From Ignavibacteriota bacterium (GTDB taxonomy: Bacteria > Bacteroidota > Ignavibacteria > Ignavibacteriales > Melioribacteraceae): a DNA stretch of 64,000 bases. A model generated the notes under the pieces. The model saw only the letters and a list, made by a program, of their open reading frames with translations. It did no database searches and had not been told where the DNA came from. Positions within the stretch are counted from its first letter, which is position 1. Each line of letters begins with the position of its first letter. The stretch spans positions 1,612,001 through 1,676,000 of the forward strand of contig JADJWT010000001.1 of NCBI GenBank assembly GCA_016716225.1, read 5' to 3'. Both the position numbers and the translations under genes were made by a program. This document shows positions 34,327-42,776 of the stretch, piece by piece.

Positions 34327-35397
34327 ATGAAAAACAAAATTAGAATTCTTATTGTTGATGATTCAGCTTTTATGAGAAAATCACTTAGCTTATTATTAGA
34401 ATCAGATCCATCAATAAGTGTTATCGATACTGCTACTGATGGTTTAGAAGGAATAGAGAAAATAAAAAGATTAAGACCCGATATTGTTACTTTAGATATC
34501 GAAATGCCAAGAATGGATGGATTGACTGCACTAAAAAGAATAATGAAAGAATGTCCAACCCCAGTTTTGATGGTAAGTTCATTAACTACAGAAGGCGCTG
34601 AAGAAACTTTAAAAGCACTTGAACTTGGCGCAGTTGATTTTATTCCCAAAGCAATGTCTTTTGTAAGTGTTGCAATTACCGGGATCAAAGAAGATTTAAT
34701 TAGAAAAGTAAAAGCAATATACAGCAGTAAAAATGTTATAAATAGATTAAACAACATAAGTTCTTCTGTTATAACAAAAAATTTAGCTAATAAATCAAAT
34801 GGTAATTTAACTACTTTACCTAAAATGAACTATAAAGCATTTGCAATCGGTATATCAACCGGCGGACCAATATCATTACAAAAAGTAATTCCTTACTTAT
34901 CTGATAAAATAAAAATTCCAATATTTATTGTTCAGCATATGCCTCCAAAATTTACAGCATCATTAGCAGAAAGATTAAATGCATTAAGTCATTTGGAAGT
35001 AAAAGAAGCAGAAAATAATGAAGTTGTGAGAAATGGAGTTGTTTACATTGCTCCCGGAGGATTTCATTTAATGTTGGAAAAAGAATCACAAGGAACAATA
35101 AAAATTAAAACTTCTCAAATGCCTGATAATGTATTGCACAAACCTTCTGTAGATGTTATGCTTGAGTCAGTTCAAAAAATTTACGGTAAAAATATGCTTG
35201 GCGTAATAATGACCGGAATGGGAAAGGATGGATTGGAAGGAATTAAAAAATTAAAAAGCGCCGGTGGTTTTTGTGTCGCACAAAATGAACAGACTTGCGT
35301 TGTTTACGGAATGCCAAGAGCAATTGTTGATAACGGTTTAGCTGATGTTATTGCTCCGTTAGAAGAAATTCCTAAAATTTTAAATCAAGCGGTATAA
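34327..35397 (+). CDS. cheB: Chemotaxis methylesterase CheB
   Basis: The 356-residue product has a receiver domain with phospho-acceptor Asp57 (IVTLDIEMPRMDG) and a methylesterase domain from about residue 175. The catalytic Ser lies in IGISTGGPISLQ, the His in IVQHMPPKF, and the Asp in MTGMGKDGLEG. It removes receptor methyl groups, opposing CheR, and is activated by CheA. The start follows the cheA stop by one base, so the two are translationally coupled. Confidence 0.96.
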   Translation: MKNKIRILIVDDSAFMRKSLSLLLESDPSISVIDTATDGLEGIEKIKRLRPDIVTLDIEMPRMDGLTALKRIMKECPTPVLMVSSLTTEGAEETLKALELGAVDFIPKAMSFVSVAITGIKEDLIRKVKAIYSSKNVINRLNNISSSVITKNLANKSNGNLTTLPKMNYKAFAIGISTGGPISLQKVIPYLSDKIKIPIFIVQHMPPKFTASLAERLNALSHLEVKEAENNEVVRNGVVYIAPGGFHLMLEKESQGTIKIKTSQMPDNVLHKPSVDVMLESVQKIYGKNMLGVIMTGMGKDGLEGIKKLKSAGGFCVAQNEQTCVVYGMPRAIVDNGLADVIAPLEEIPKILNQAV

Positions 35398-35399
35398 TT

Positions 35400-35645
35400 A
35401 TGAATAATTTTAATGAATCTATTTTTAGAGAAATATCATATAGGAATGAAATTGTTTCCGGAAATTTAATTTCTGCAGAAGAAGTTGAAGTTATTGGAAC
35501 AAGTAAAATATCTGTTGAAGAAGAAAGCCATGAAGGAATTAAAATTATCCTTAATAAAGATGAATTTGACAATATCAAAGAAATAAAATTTGTTTGTTCA
35601 TGTGGAGAAACCAAATCTGTATTATTAGATTATAGTGAAGAATAA
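35400..35645 (+). CDS. Small uncharacterised protein closing the chemotaxis operon
   Basis: I do not recognise this 81-residue product. It is acidic, with alternating polar and hydrophobic stretches that suggest beta strands (SGNLISAEEVEVIGTSKISV), and a Cys-x-Cys pair in KFVCSCGETKSV near residue 62. It lies two bases after cheB, which makes co-translation very likely. The CxC motif could bind metal or be redox-active. No homologue is recalled, so no function is proposed. Confidence 0.6.
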   Translation: MNNFNESIFREISYRNEIVSGNLISAEEVEVIGTSKISVEEESHEGIKIILNKDEFDNIKEIKFVCSCGETKSVLLDYSEE

Positions 35646-35717
35646 TTCTCAACTGACTAATTTTAGCCAATCTTTTAAGTTCACCACAATAAATTTATTA
35701 AATAAACCAACTTTTTA

Positions 35718-35734
35718 CTGGCATTAGTTTTGCG
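35718..35734 (+). promoter_or_regulatory. Sigma-54 promoter before flgB
   Basis: CTGGCATTAGTTTTGCG has GG at 35720-35721, ten intervening bases, and GC at 35732-35733, matching the -24/-12 consensus TGGCA...TTGC in sequence and spacing. It lies 30 bases before the flgB start. An NtrC-type activator with GAFTGA is encoded at 26720. Confidence 0.82.
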
Positions 35735-35761
35735 TTATCCACTTAAAAAAGGTGGATTAAA

Positions 35762-36118
35762 ATGCCAATCCCAGAAAATAAAATATTAGAAAATCTACTT
35801 AATTATAGTGCTATCAAGCAGAAAGTAATTAGTCAAAATTTAGCTAATTCAGAAACTGTTGGCTACAAAAGAAGGGATGTAGCTTTTAAAGAAATGCTTC
35901 AACAAGGAATGAAAACACTTTCCAACGTGCATTTAAAAGATGAAGATTTTGAAATTACACTTGATGAAAATACAGAAAATCTTTCCGGAATTAACAATGT
36001 TGATGTTAATAAAGAAATGGCAGAATTAGCACAAAACTCAATAATGTTCAAATTTGGCTCTAAAAAGATTAATAGCTATTACCAAACTTTGCAAAAAGTT
36101 ATTAGAGGAGGTAGTTAA
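35762..36118 (+). CDS. flgB: Flagellar proximal rod protein FlgB
   Basis: The 118-residue rod protein shows the family N-terminus: LLNYSAIKQKVISQNLANSE followed by GYKRRDVAFKEML. The C-terminal amphipathic helix contains NKEMAELAQNSIMFKFGSKK. FlgB forms the cell-proximal part of the rod in the periplasm and is exported by the flagellar type III system. It opens the long basal-body operon, behind a sigma-54 promoter and an AAGGTGG ribosome site. The stop codon shares one base with the flgC start. Confidence 0.95.
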   Translation: MPIPENKILENLLNYSAIKQKVISQNLANSETVGYKRRDVAFKEMLQQGMKTLSNVHLKDEDFEITLDENTENLSGINNVDVNKEMAELAQNSIMFKFGSKKINSYYQTLQKVIRGGS

Positions 36119-36615
36119 TGGAAATAAGACCAAACTTCTCATCGTTTAAAATTAGTTCCAAAGGAATGAGTATACAAAAACAAAGAATGGAATTAATAAC
36201 AGAGAATATTGCAAATACAAGCACTACAAAAACTGAAAAAGGAACTCCATATCAGCGCAAATTTATTAGGGTTGAGCAAGATAAAGAAAACCTAACTCGT
36301 AAAAATTCTCTGCCATTAAAAAATTCCGGGTTTACACTTGAAAGTATGTACAAAAATAATTTGCAAGCAAAAGGAGTTGAAAGCTTTGAACCGGAATTAA
36401 ATTTAAAAATTAATGTTGAAACAGATAATTCCGAAGGTGAATTAGTTTATATGCCAGATCATCCTGATGCAAATGAAGAAGGTTATGTAAATATGCCAAA
36501 TGTTAGCGTTGTTACAGAAATGGTTGATATGATTTCTGCATCAAGAAGTTTTGAAGCAAATTTAACAGCTTTTAATTCGGCCAAACAAATTGCAAAAGAT
36601 TCATTGGAGATATAG
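36118..36615 (+). CDS. flgC: Flagellar proximal rod protein FlgC
   Basis: The 165-residue product has the rod-protein N-terminus (FKISSKGMSIQKQRMELITE, then NIANTSTTKTEKGTPYQRKF) and the diagnostic YVNMPNVSVVTEMVDMISASR near residue 122, with a final ANLTAFNSAKQIAKDSL helix. It is slightly longer than usual for FlgC (about 140) because of a charged insertion in the middle. An AGAGGAGG site precedes the ATG. It is exported and assembles on FlgB. Confidence 0.95.
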   Translation: MEIRPNFSSFKISSKGMSIQKQRMELITENIANTSTTKTEKGTPYQRKFIRVEQDKENLTRKNSLPLKNSGFTLESMYKNNLQAKGVESFEPELNLKINVETDNSEGELVYMPDHPDANEEGYVNMPNVSVVTEMVDMISASRSFEANLTAFNSAKQIAKDSLEI

Positions 36616-36858
36616 ATGAATATTTCTACAAATTCAGTAGGTAACTACAAACCTATTAATAATATTTCAACAAAAAATCTTACAAATGCTCAAAACAAAA
36701 AAAATGAAATTACTAATGATATAACAAAAGAAGAAAAAAACTATTTCACGAAATTATATCCAAATGAAAAAAACACAATTAATGATTACCAGTTTTATAA
36801 TAAAGACGGCGATAAGAAAACAGTATTAGTCGGTTCACTTTTTGATAAAAGAGGTTAA
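36616..36858 (+). CDS. Small uncharacterised protein between flgC and fliE
   Basis: I do not recognise this 80-residue product. The first 45 residues are Asn/Thr/Lys-rich and probably disordered; the second half (KEEKNYFTKLYPNEK, then KKTVLVGSLFDKRG) looks more ordered. It starts directly after the flgC stop and ends one base before the fliE start, so it is surely translated with the basal-body genes. Disordered N-termini are typical of flagellar export substrates, but that is only a suggestion. Confidence 0.6.
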   Translation: MNISTNSVGNYKPINNISTKNLTNAQNKKNEITNDITKEEKNYFTKLYPNEKNTINDYQFYNKDGDKKTVLVGSLFDKRG

Positions 36859-36859
36859 T

Positions 36860-37150
36860 ATGAAAACAATTGGGTTAGGAAATTTCATACCGAAATTTCC
36901 CCAACAAAATTCAACAAAAAATATAGATCCAAATTCAAAGTTCGATGGATTACTAAGCAATTTCATTAAGGGAGTAAATGTTGATCAACTTGACAGTAAG
37001 CAAATTACTACTGATTTTATTGAGGGAAAAGACGTTGAAATTCACGAAGTAATGATTGCTGGCGAAAAAGCGAAAACAAGTTTAGATCTATTAATGCAGA
37101 TTAGAAATAAAACAGTTGATATGTATAAAGAATTAACAAGGATGCAATAA
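36860..37150 (+). CDS. fliE: Flagellar hook-basal body protein FliE
   Basis: The 96-residue product matches FliE: FDGLLSNFIKGVNVDQLDSK in the middle, then DVEIHEVMIAGEKAKTSLDL and QIRNKTVDMYKELTRMQ at the end. FliE links the MS ring to the rod and is an early export substrate. I start at the ATG at 36860, which has AGAGG just upstream; an in-frame TTG at 36842 lies inside the previous gene. Confidence 0.93.
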   Translation: MKTIGLGNFIPKFPQQNSTKNIDPNSKFDGLLSNFIKGVNVDQLDSKQITTDFIEGKDVEIHEVMIAGEKAKTSLDLLMQIRNKTVDMYKELTRMQ

Positions 37151-37152
37151 AA

Positions 37153-38772
37153 GTGGATAAAGCAAAAGACTCATTCTCGGCTTTAGTTAATATATTTAAT
37201 AAGTTAACAATTCAACAGCGTTTAATGCTTGGCGGAATTGCAGTTGTTGCAATTGTTCTGCTAATTTTTATTCTCGTAGCTTTTAATGAACCAAGCTACA
37301 CAACATTATATTCAAATCTTGCACCGGAAGAAGCATCCGAAGTTGTAAGCTATCTATCATCTCAAAAAATTCAGTACAAACTTGAAGATAATGGAAATAC
37401 AATAAGTGTTTCAAAAACTGATATTTACGAAGTAAGATTGGCACTTGCTGGAAAAGGAATTCCTTCAACCGGGATGATTGGTTATGAAATCTTTGATAAG
37501 AATACAATTGGTATGTCAGAGTTTATGCAGAAGCTAAACTTTAAAAGAGCACTCGAAGGTGAAATTGCGCGCACCATTATTCAACAAGAAGGAATTGAAA
37601 ATGCGCGTGTTCATATTGTAACACCGGAGAAAGCAGTTTTTAAGGATGAACAAAAGGAAGCAACTGCATCTGTTGTTTTAAAGTTAAGATCAAATTATTC
37701 ATTACCAGAAAACAGCATTTTGGCTATAACAAATTTAGTTGCTTCAAGTGTTGAAGGATTAGATGCTGGAAACGTAACAATTATTGATGGCAAAGGAAGA
37801 TTACTTTCTAAAAAACCGGAAGATAGCGAACTTGCAATAAACAGCGGTAAACAATATGAAATTAAAAGTAGTATTGAAAAATATCTTGCGAAAAAAGCTC
37901 AAACAATTTTAGATAAAATTTTAGGTTATGATAATTCTGATGTTAAGGTAAATGTTGAATTGGATTTTAATCAATTAGAAAAAACTTTAGAAACATACGA
38001 TCCGGAATCTCAAGTTGCAATAAGTGAACAAACTTCAAGAAATACAAGCAGCGGAAAAAGTTTAAGTGATTCTAACGCAGTATTTACAGAAACATCAACA
38101 ACAAATTACGAGTTAAGCAAAACAATTGAACATATGATTGCAGGAACTGGAAGCATTAAAAGAATAACTCTTGCGGCAGTTATAAACGGAGTGAAATCAG
38201 AAGTTCAAAATGGTGAGGAAACAACAATTGTTAATGAACCAAGATCAGAAGAGCAGTTACAGCAATTAGAATTATTGTTGAGACAAGCCGTGGGTATTGA
38301 TCCGACTCGTAATGATGAGGTTTCGATTGTAAGTATTCCGTTTGAAACAAATAATTTAGAATCCGAAGATGGTTTTGGAGGATCGCCATTAGATAATGTT
38401 GGCGATTATATGAATTACTTAATTCTTTTAATCGGAATACTTGGGGCAATGTTCATTCTAAAAACACTGCTTACAAAACTAAAAGAAGAAAAAATTATGA
38501 TTGGTACAGTTGGCGCAGGAGGTGGAAATTTTACCGAGCGTACATTTGAAACAGGTGCAATTGAACCACCGATGTGGGATCCTGGTTTATCATTAAAGAA
38601 AAATAAAAAAGCTAAAAAGCCGTTATTTGAAATGGGTGATATTGAAGATGAAATTACAGATGAAGCAGTTATGAAGAAAATGAAACAAGATAAAATAATT
38701 AATTACGTTAGTAAAAATCCGGCAGAAGCAGCAAAATTAATAAACTCATGGTTGAAAGAAGATGAATACTAG
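37153..38772 (+). CDS. fliF: Flagellar MS-ring protein FliF
   Basis: The 539-residue product starts at GTG, two bases after fliE. It has an N-terminal membrane helix (residues about 22-44), the periplasmic ring-building motifs (YTTLYSNLAPEEASEVVSYL; GLAG-like ALAGKGIPSTGMIGYEIFD; ARVHIVTPEKAVF), a second membrane helix at about 423-441, and a C-terminal cytoplasmic tail that binds FliG. FliF forms the inner-membrane ring on which the switch and export gate assemble. The end overlaps fliG by 11 bases. Confidence 0.96.
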   Translation: MDKAKDSFSALVNIFNKLTIQQRLMLGGIAVVAIVLLIFILVAFNEPSYTTLYSNLAPEEASEVVSYLSSQKIQYKLEDNGNTISVSKTDIYEVRLALAGKGIPSTGMIGYEIFDKNTIGMSEFMQKLNFKRALEGEIARTIIQQEGIENARVHIVTPEKAVFKDEQKEATASVVLKLRSNYSLPENSILAITNLVASSVEGLDAGNVTIIDGKGRLLSKKPEDSELAINSGKQYEIKSSIEKYLAKKAQTILDKILGYDNSDVKVNVELDFNQLEKTLETYDPESQVAISEQTSRNTSSGKSLSDSNAVFTETSTTNYELSKTIEHMIAGTGSIKRITLAAVINGVKSEVQNGEETTIVNEPRSEEQLQQLELLLRQAVGIDPTRNDEVSIVSIPFETNNLESEDGFGGSPLDNVGDYMNYLILLIGILGAMFILKTLLTKLKEEKIMIGTVGAGGGNFTERTFETGAIEPPMWDPGLSLKKNKKAKKPLFEMGDIEDEITDEAVMKKMKQDKIINYVSKNPAEAAKLINSWLKEDEY

Positions 38773-39808
38773 TGAACAAATAAAAACAACCGGAATTACA
38801 AAAAAAGATTTAAACGGAATTCAAAAATCAGCTTTGCTCCTAATTGCATTAAATGTTGAAACTGCCGCACAAGTTTTTAAGTATTTAGAGCCGACTGATG
38901 TTGAATCAATATCAGCAGAAATATCAAAAGTTAAAAATATTCCATCACATATTGTTGAGCAAGTAATTGATGATTATCATGATTTAGTAACCGCTCGCGA
39001 ATATGTATTAGAAGGTGGAATTGATTATGCACAGCAAGTTTTGGAAAAATCTTTCGGGTTATCCAAAGCTATGGAAGTTATTGAAAAAGTAAAAAACCTA
39101 ACAACTCTTCATGGATTTGATGTACTAAAAAAAGCTGATTCAACTCAGCTTGTTAATTTTTTAAATAAAGAACATCCGCAAACAATTGCATTAATTTTAT
39201 CACATTTAAGTCCGGACCAAACTGCAGAAGCATTAATAGAATTGCCGGAAGATATTAGAACAGATGTAATTTATAGAATAGCAACTTTAGGAAAAATTTC
39301 TCCGCAAACTTTAACACAAATTGAAAAAGTTGTGGATGAACTTGCCGGATTTTCTATCAATCAAACTATGGGGCAATTGGGCGGAACCAAAAGTGTCGCA
39401 AATATTCTAAATAGAATAAACATCACAATGAATAAAGAAATTATTGCTGCTATTGAAAACAAGGATGAAGATGTTGCGTTCGAAATTAAAAGATTGATGT
39501 TCTTGTTTGATGATATAATTCATTTGCAAGATAGAGATATTCAAAGAATTCTTAAAGAAGTTGATAGAAAAGATCTGGCTTTAGCATTAAAGGTTGCCGA
39601 TGAAAGAGTTCAAGAAAAAGTTTTTGGAAATATGTCTGAAAGAGCTGCTGATCTATTAAAAGAAGAATTGCAATTTATGGGACCAGTTAAACTTAAAGAA
39701 GTTGAAGCTGCACAAGGAAGAATTGTTGATCAAATTAAGAAATTAGAAGAACAAGAAGAGGTTACAATTAGTTTTAGAGGCGGCGGATCCGAAGAAGTAT
39801 ATGTCTGA
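38762..39808 (+). CDS. fliG: Flagellar motor switch protein FliG
   Basis: The 348-residue product has all three FliG domains. The N-terminal part binds FliF (GIQKSALLLIALNVETAAQV); the middle contains the EHPQ motif (NKEHPQTIALILSHLSP); the C-terminal part contains MFLFDDIIHLQDRDIQRIL, with the charged residues that meet MotA. It forms the rotor track on the cytoplasmic face. A C-terminal extension (KKLEEQEEVTISFRGGGSEE) is not part of the core. It overlaps fliF and fliH. Confidence 0.96.
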   Translation: MNTSEQIKTTGITKKDLNGIQKSALLLIALNVETAAQVFKYLEPTDVESISAEISKVKNIPSHIVEQVIDDYHDLVTAREYVLEGGIDYAQQVLEKSFGLSKAMEVIEKVKNLTTLHGFDVLKKADSTQLVNFLNKEHPQTIALILSHLSPDQTAEALIELPEDIRTDVIYRIATLGKISPQTLTQIEKVVDELAGFSINQTMGQLGGTKSVANILNRINITMNKEIIAAIENKDEDVAFEIKRLMFLFDDIIHLQDRDIQRILKEVDRKDLALALKVADERVQEKVFGNMSERAADLLKEELQFMGPVKLKEVEAAQGRIVDQIKKLEEQEEVTISFRGGGSEEVYV

Positions 39809-40457
39809 CAAAATTAGACTTAACATTAAATCAAGAAATCTTAAAGCAATTATTCAGAAGAAGGATGAAGAGAATAAAGCATTTTATGATTATGCTGAAT
39901 TATTGGAAAAAGAGAAAGTTGAGAATGCGCATAAAATTGAACTAGAGAATGTTTATAAAAATGGTTTTGAAGTTGGGAAACAAAATGCTGAAGAAAAATT
40001 AAGTGAAAAACATAATCAAGAATTAATTGAGCAAGCAGAAGAATTTTATAAAATTATAAAAACATTTGAAGATACAATAAAGCAGTATGAAAATAATTTT
40101 CATAAAATAGTTATAAATGTTGCTCAAAAAATATCAGAAAGAATTATTAAAAGAGAGATTGAACAAAAAAATATAATAACAGAAATTCTTGAGCAAAATT
40201 TAAGCAAAGTATATGGTGCAAATGAAATTACAATAAAACTTAATCCGTCAGATTTTAAAATAGTTGAGAAAACCAATAGAGAAAAAATGAGCAGTTTTGG
40301 AATTTCAAAAATAAAATTTGAACCAAGCGAAAGTATTACAAAAGGTGGATGCCTAATTGAAACAGAAATTGGAAATTTAGATGCAAGAATTGAAAGTCAG
40401 ATAAATGAAATTATTAAATCATTGGAAAATAAACTCACAAAAACTAATAGCGAATGA
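39801..40457 (+). CDS. fliH: Flagellar export stator protein FliH
   Basis: The 218-residue product has a charged coiled-coil N-terminal half and a C-terminal domain with VAQKISERIIKREIEQ and ITIKLNPSDFKIVEK, as in FliH and the related ATP-synthase peripheral stalk proteins. FliH binds and regulates the FliI ATPase and brings it to the export gate. It starts eight bases before the fliG stop and its stop overlaps fliI by four bases, so the three are coupled. Confidence 0.88.
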   Translation: MSDKIRLNIKSRNLKAIIQKKDEENKAFYDYAELLEKEKVENAHKIELENVYKNGFEVGKQNAEEKLSEKHNQELIEQAEEFYKIIKTFEDTIKQYENNFHKIVINVAQKISERIIKREIEQKNIITEILEQNLSKVYGANEITIKLNPSDFKIVEKTNREKMSSFGISKIKFEPSESITKGGCLIETEIGNLDARIESQINEIIKSLENKLTKTNSE

Positions 40458-41788
40458 ATGAACTGATTGAAGATATTGTTGAAACTTATAATCATTTAAT
40501 TGAGGTTACTGATCCAATTAAAATTAATGGAAAAGTAACAGATGTAATTGGATTTATAATAGTTTCTGTTGGACCAAATGTTTCACTTGGTGAAATTTGT
40601 TCAGTAATTGATAGAACCGGTTATGAAATTTGTAAATCGGAAGTTGTTGGTTTTAAAGATGGTAAAGTTTTATCAATTGCTCTTGGTAATATTCAAAATA
40701 TTGCACCATCTTGCCAAATTGTTTCTTCCGGAAAAAGTTTTTCAATTGGTGTTGGAGCGCAGTTATTAGGAAGAGTAATTGACGGTTTTGGAAATCCAAT
40801 TGATGATAAAGGTGATATAAATTATACAATTATTAAAAATACTCACAGAGAACCGCCAAATCCTTTAACAAGAAAAAGAATTGATTCACCGCTTCAAACC
40901 GGTGTTAGAGCAATTGATGGATTATTAACTGTAGGGAAAGGACAAAGAGTTGGAATCTTTGCTGGTAGCGGTGTTGGCAAAAGTGTTTTGCTTGGAATGA
41001 TTGCACGAAATACCACAGCGGATGTAAGCGTAATTGTGTTAGTTGGTGAAAGAGGAAGAGAAGTTCGAGAATTCATTGAAAAAGATTTAGGCGAAGAAGG
41101 ATTAAAAAAATCAGTTATTGTTGTTGCTACAAGTGATAAACCATCGCTTGCGAGAATTAAAGCTGCATATATTGGAACTACAATTGCTGAATATTTTAGA
41201 GACCTTGGTAAAGATGTTGTTTTAATGATGGATTCCGTAACTCGTTTTGCACATGCTCAAAGAGAAGTTGGAATTACAATTGGTGAACCACCAACAACTA
41301 AAGGATATACACCTTCTGTATTTGCAGTTTTACCTAAATTACTTGAAAGAGCCGGAACATCTACAAAGGGAAGTATCACTGGATTTTATACTGTTCTTGT
41401 GGATGGCGATGATATGACAGATCCAATTGCAGATAGCGTTAGATCAATTCTGGATGGACATTTTGTTCTAACAAGGAAATTAGCAAATAAGGGACAGTTC
41501 CCGGCAATCGATCCACTGCAAAGTATAAGTAGAGTTATGCCAGATATTGTTCCGGAAGATCATAGAAAACGATCACAAGAATTTAATGAAATTCTCTCTG
41601 CATATAATGAAGCAGAAGATTTAATAAATATTGGAGCTTATGTTAAGGGAAGTAATCCGCAGATTGACCATGCACTTAACAAAATAAGCGGGTTAAGAAA
41701 TTATCTTAAACAAGGTATAAATGAAGAAGCAATATATTCGGATTCAATAAATCGATTAAACAATTTAATTGAAAAACCTTTGGGATGA
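40454..41788 (+). CDS. fliI: Flagellar type III export ATPase FliI
   Basis: The 444-residue product is an F1-beta-like ATPase. Walker A (GSGVGKS) is at about residue 171; a catalytic Glu lies in LVGERGREVREFIE; Walker B fits DVVLMMDSVTRFAHAQREV; the C-terminal part has LVDGDDMTDPIADSVRSILDGH and the QIDHAL-type hexamer contacts. It energises unfolding and entry of flagellar export substrates. It overlaps fliH (ATGA) and is followed by fliJ after three bases. Confidence 0.97.
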   Translation: MNELIEDIVETYNHLIEVTDPIKINGKVTDVIGFIIVSVGPNVSLGEICSVIDRTGYEICKSEVVGFKDGKVLSIALGNIQNIAPSCQIVSSGKSFSIGVGAQLLGRVIDGFGNPIDDKGDINYTIIKNTHREPPNPLTRKRIDSPLQTGVRAIDGLLTVGKGQRVGIFAGSGVGKSVLLGMIARNTTADVSVIVLVGERGREVREFIEKDLGEEGLKKSVIVVATSDKPSLARIKAAYIGTTIAEYFRDLGKDVVLMMDSVTRFAHAQREVGITIGEPPTTKGYTPSVFAVLPKLLERAGTSTKGSITGFYTVLVDGDDMTDPIADSVRSILDGHFVLTRKLANKGQFPAIDPLQSISRVMPDIVPEDHRKRSQEFNEILSAYNEAEDLINIGAYVKGSNPQIDHALNKISGLRNYLKQGINEEAIYSDSINRLNNLIEKPLG

Positions 41789-41791
41789 TAA

Positions 41792-42223
41792 TTGGCGAAA
41801 TTCAAATATAAGTTTGATACAATAAAATCAATTAAAGAAAGATTTGAAAAAATAGTAATGAAGGAACTTTCTATTATCAATTTAGAAATAGAAAGAATAA
41901 AAAATGAAATAGAAAATTTAAAATTGGAATTGAAAGAGACACGAATTAAAAAACTTTCAAATCTAACAATCAGAATAAAAGATATTCAGTTTTATACAAA
42001 ACACGAAAATTATTTAGATCGGCAGATAAATTTATTACGGAAAGAACTTACGAAGAAAAATATTGAGAAAGAAAAAAAGTTAAAAGAATTAATAAAAAAA
42101 TCTAAAGAAACAAAAACTTTTGAATTGCTTGAAGAAAAACACAGAATAGAATTTTTTAAGGCTCAAGAAAAAATTGAGCAAATTGAATTAGACGAAATTG
42201 CAGTTAAGGAATTTAATAGGTAA
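41792..42223 (+). CDS. fliJ: Flagellar export protein FliJ
   Basis: The 143-residue product, starting at TTG, is one long charged antiparallel coiled coil (FKYKFDTIKSIKERFEKIVM, ending FFKAQEKIEQIELDEIAVKE), with the length and place of FliJ. FliJ sits in the FliI hexamer like the gamma subunit of ATP synthase and escorts empty chaperones. Sequence conservation in this family is weak, so the call leans on position after fliI. Confidence 0.85.
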   Translation: MAKFKYKFDTIKSIKERFEKIVMKELSIINLEIERIKNEIENLKLELKETRIKKLSNLTIRIKDIQFYTKHENYLDRQINLLRKELTKKNIEKEKKLKELIKKSKETKTFELLEEKHRIEFFKAQEKIEQIELDEIAVKEFNR

Positions 42224-42227
42224 TAAA

Positions 42228-42776
42228 GTGAAAAATATAATTATTTACTCGGTCTTATTTATATCAGCATTTATTGGAACAACAATTGGAATTTATACTT
42301 TTAATAACAAATATGTTGATTTGTTCAAATTTGATTTTAGAGACAAAGCCGCTTTTGAAAAAGCACTTCAAGATAGTTTAGCAACTTTACATGCCGATAG
42401 TCTTGCGGTTAGTGATAGTGTGCATTTAAGTAATTCAGATTCACTAAAGCATTTGTCAAATAGTAATAACAATTCAGATTCTGAGATTGATTCAACAAAA
42501 ATTTTATATGAACAAAAATTAGCAGAGAAAGATAAAGAAATAGAAAATTTGAAAAACAAAATGAATGAAAAAAGTGGCGGTAAATATCAAGACTGGTTGA
42601 AGAAGACAATAAAACTTTATGAAGCAATGGAAGCAAATAAAGCTGCGGAATATATTAAATCGATGCCTGAAGATGAAGCACGCGATATTATTTATTCCAT
42701 GAAGCAAAAAAAAGCAGCAGAAATACTTTCTAATTTAGAAAATGAAACTGTACAAAGACTAACAAGGGCACAATAA
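42228..42776 (+). CDS. MotE-like flagellar protein with MgtE N-terminal-type domain
   Basis: I start at the GTG at 42228 (AGG just upstream), giving 182 residues; an ATG at 42198 inside fliJ is in frame but less likely. It has an N-terminal membrane helix (residues about 3-24), a Ser/Asp-rich linker, a coiled coil near 95-110, and a C-terminal repeat (YEAMEANKAAEYIKSMPEDEA, RDIIYSMKQKKAAEILSNLE) like the MgtE N domain. MotE-like proteins occur at this place after fliJ in many flagellar operons; MotE chaperones a periplasmic motor protein in rhizobia. The stop overlaps fliK by one base. Confidence 0.78.
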   Translation: MKNIIIYSVLFISAFIGTTIGIYTFNNKYVDLFKFDFRDKAAFEKALQDSLATLHADSLAVSDSVHLSNSDSLKHLSNSNNNSDSEIDSTKILYEQKLAEKDKEIENLKNKMNEKSGGKYQDWLKKTIKLYEAMEANKAAEYIKSMPEDEARDIIYSMKQKKAAEILSNLENETVQRLTRAQ

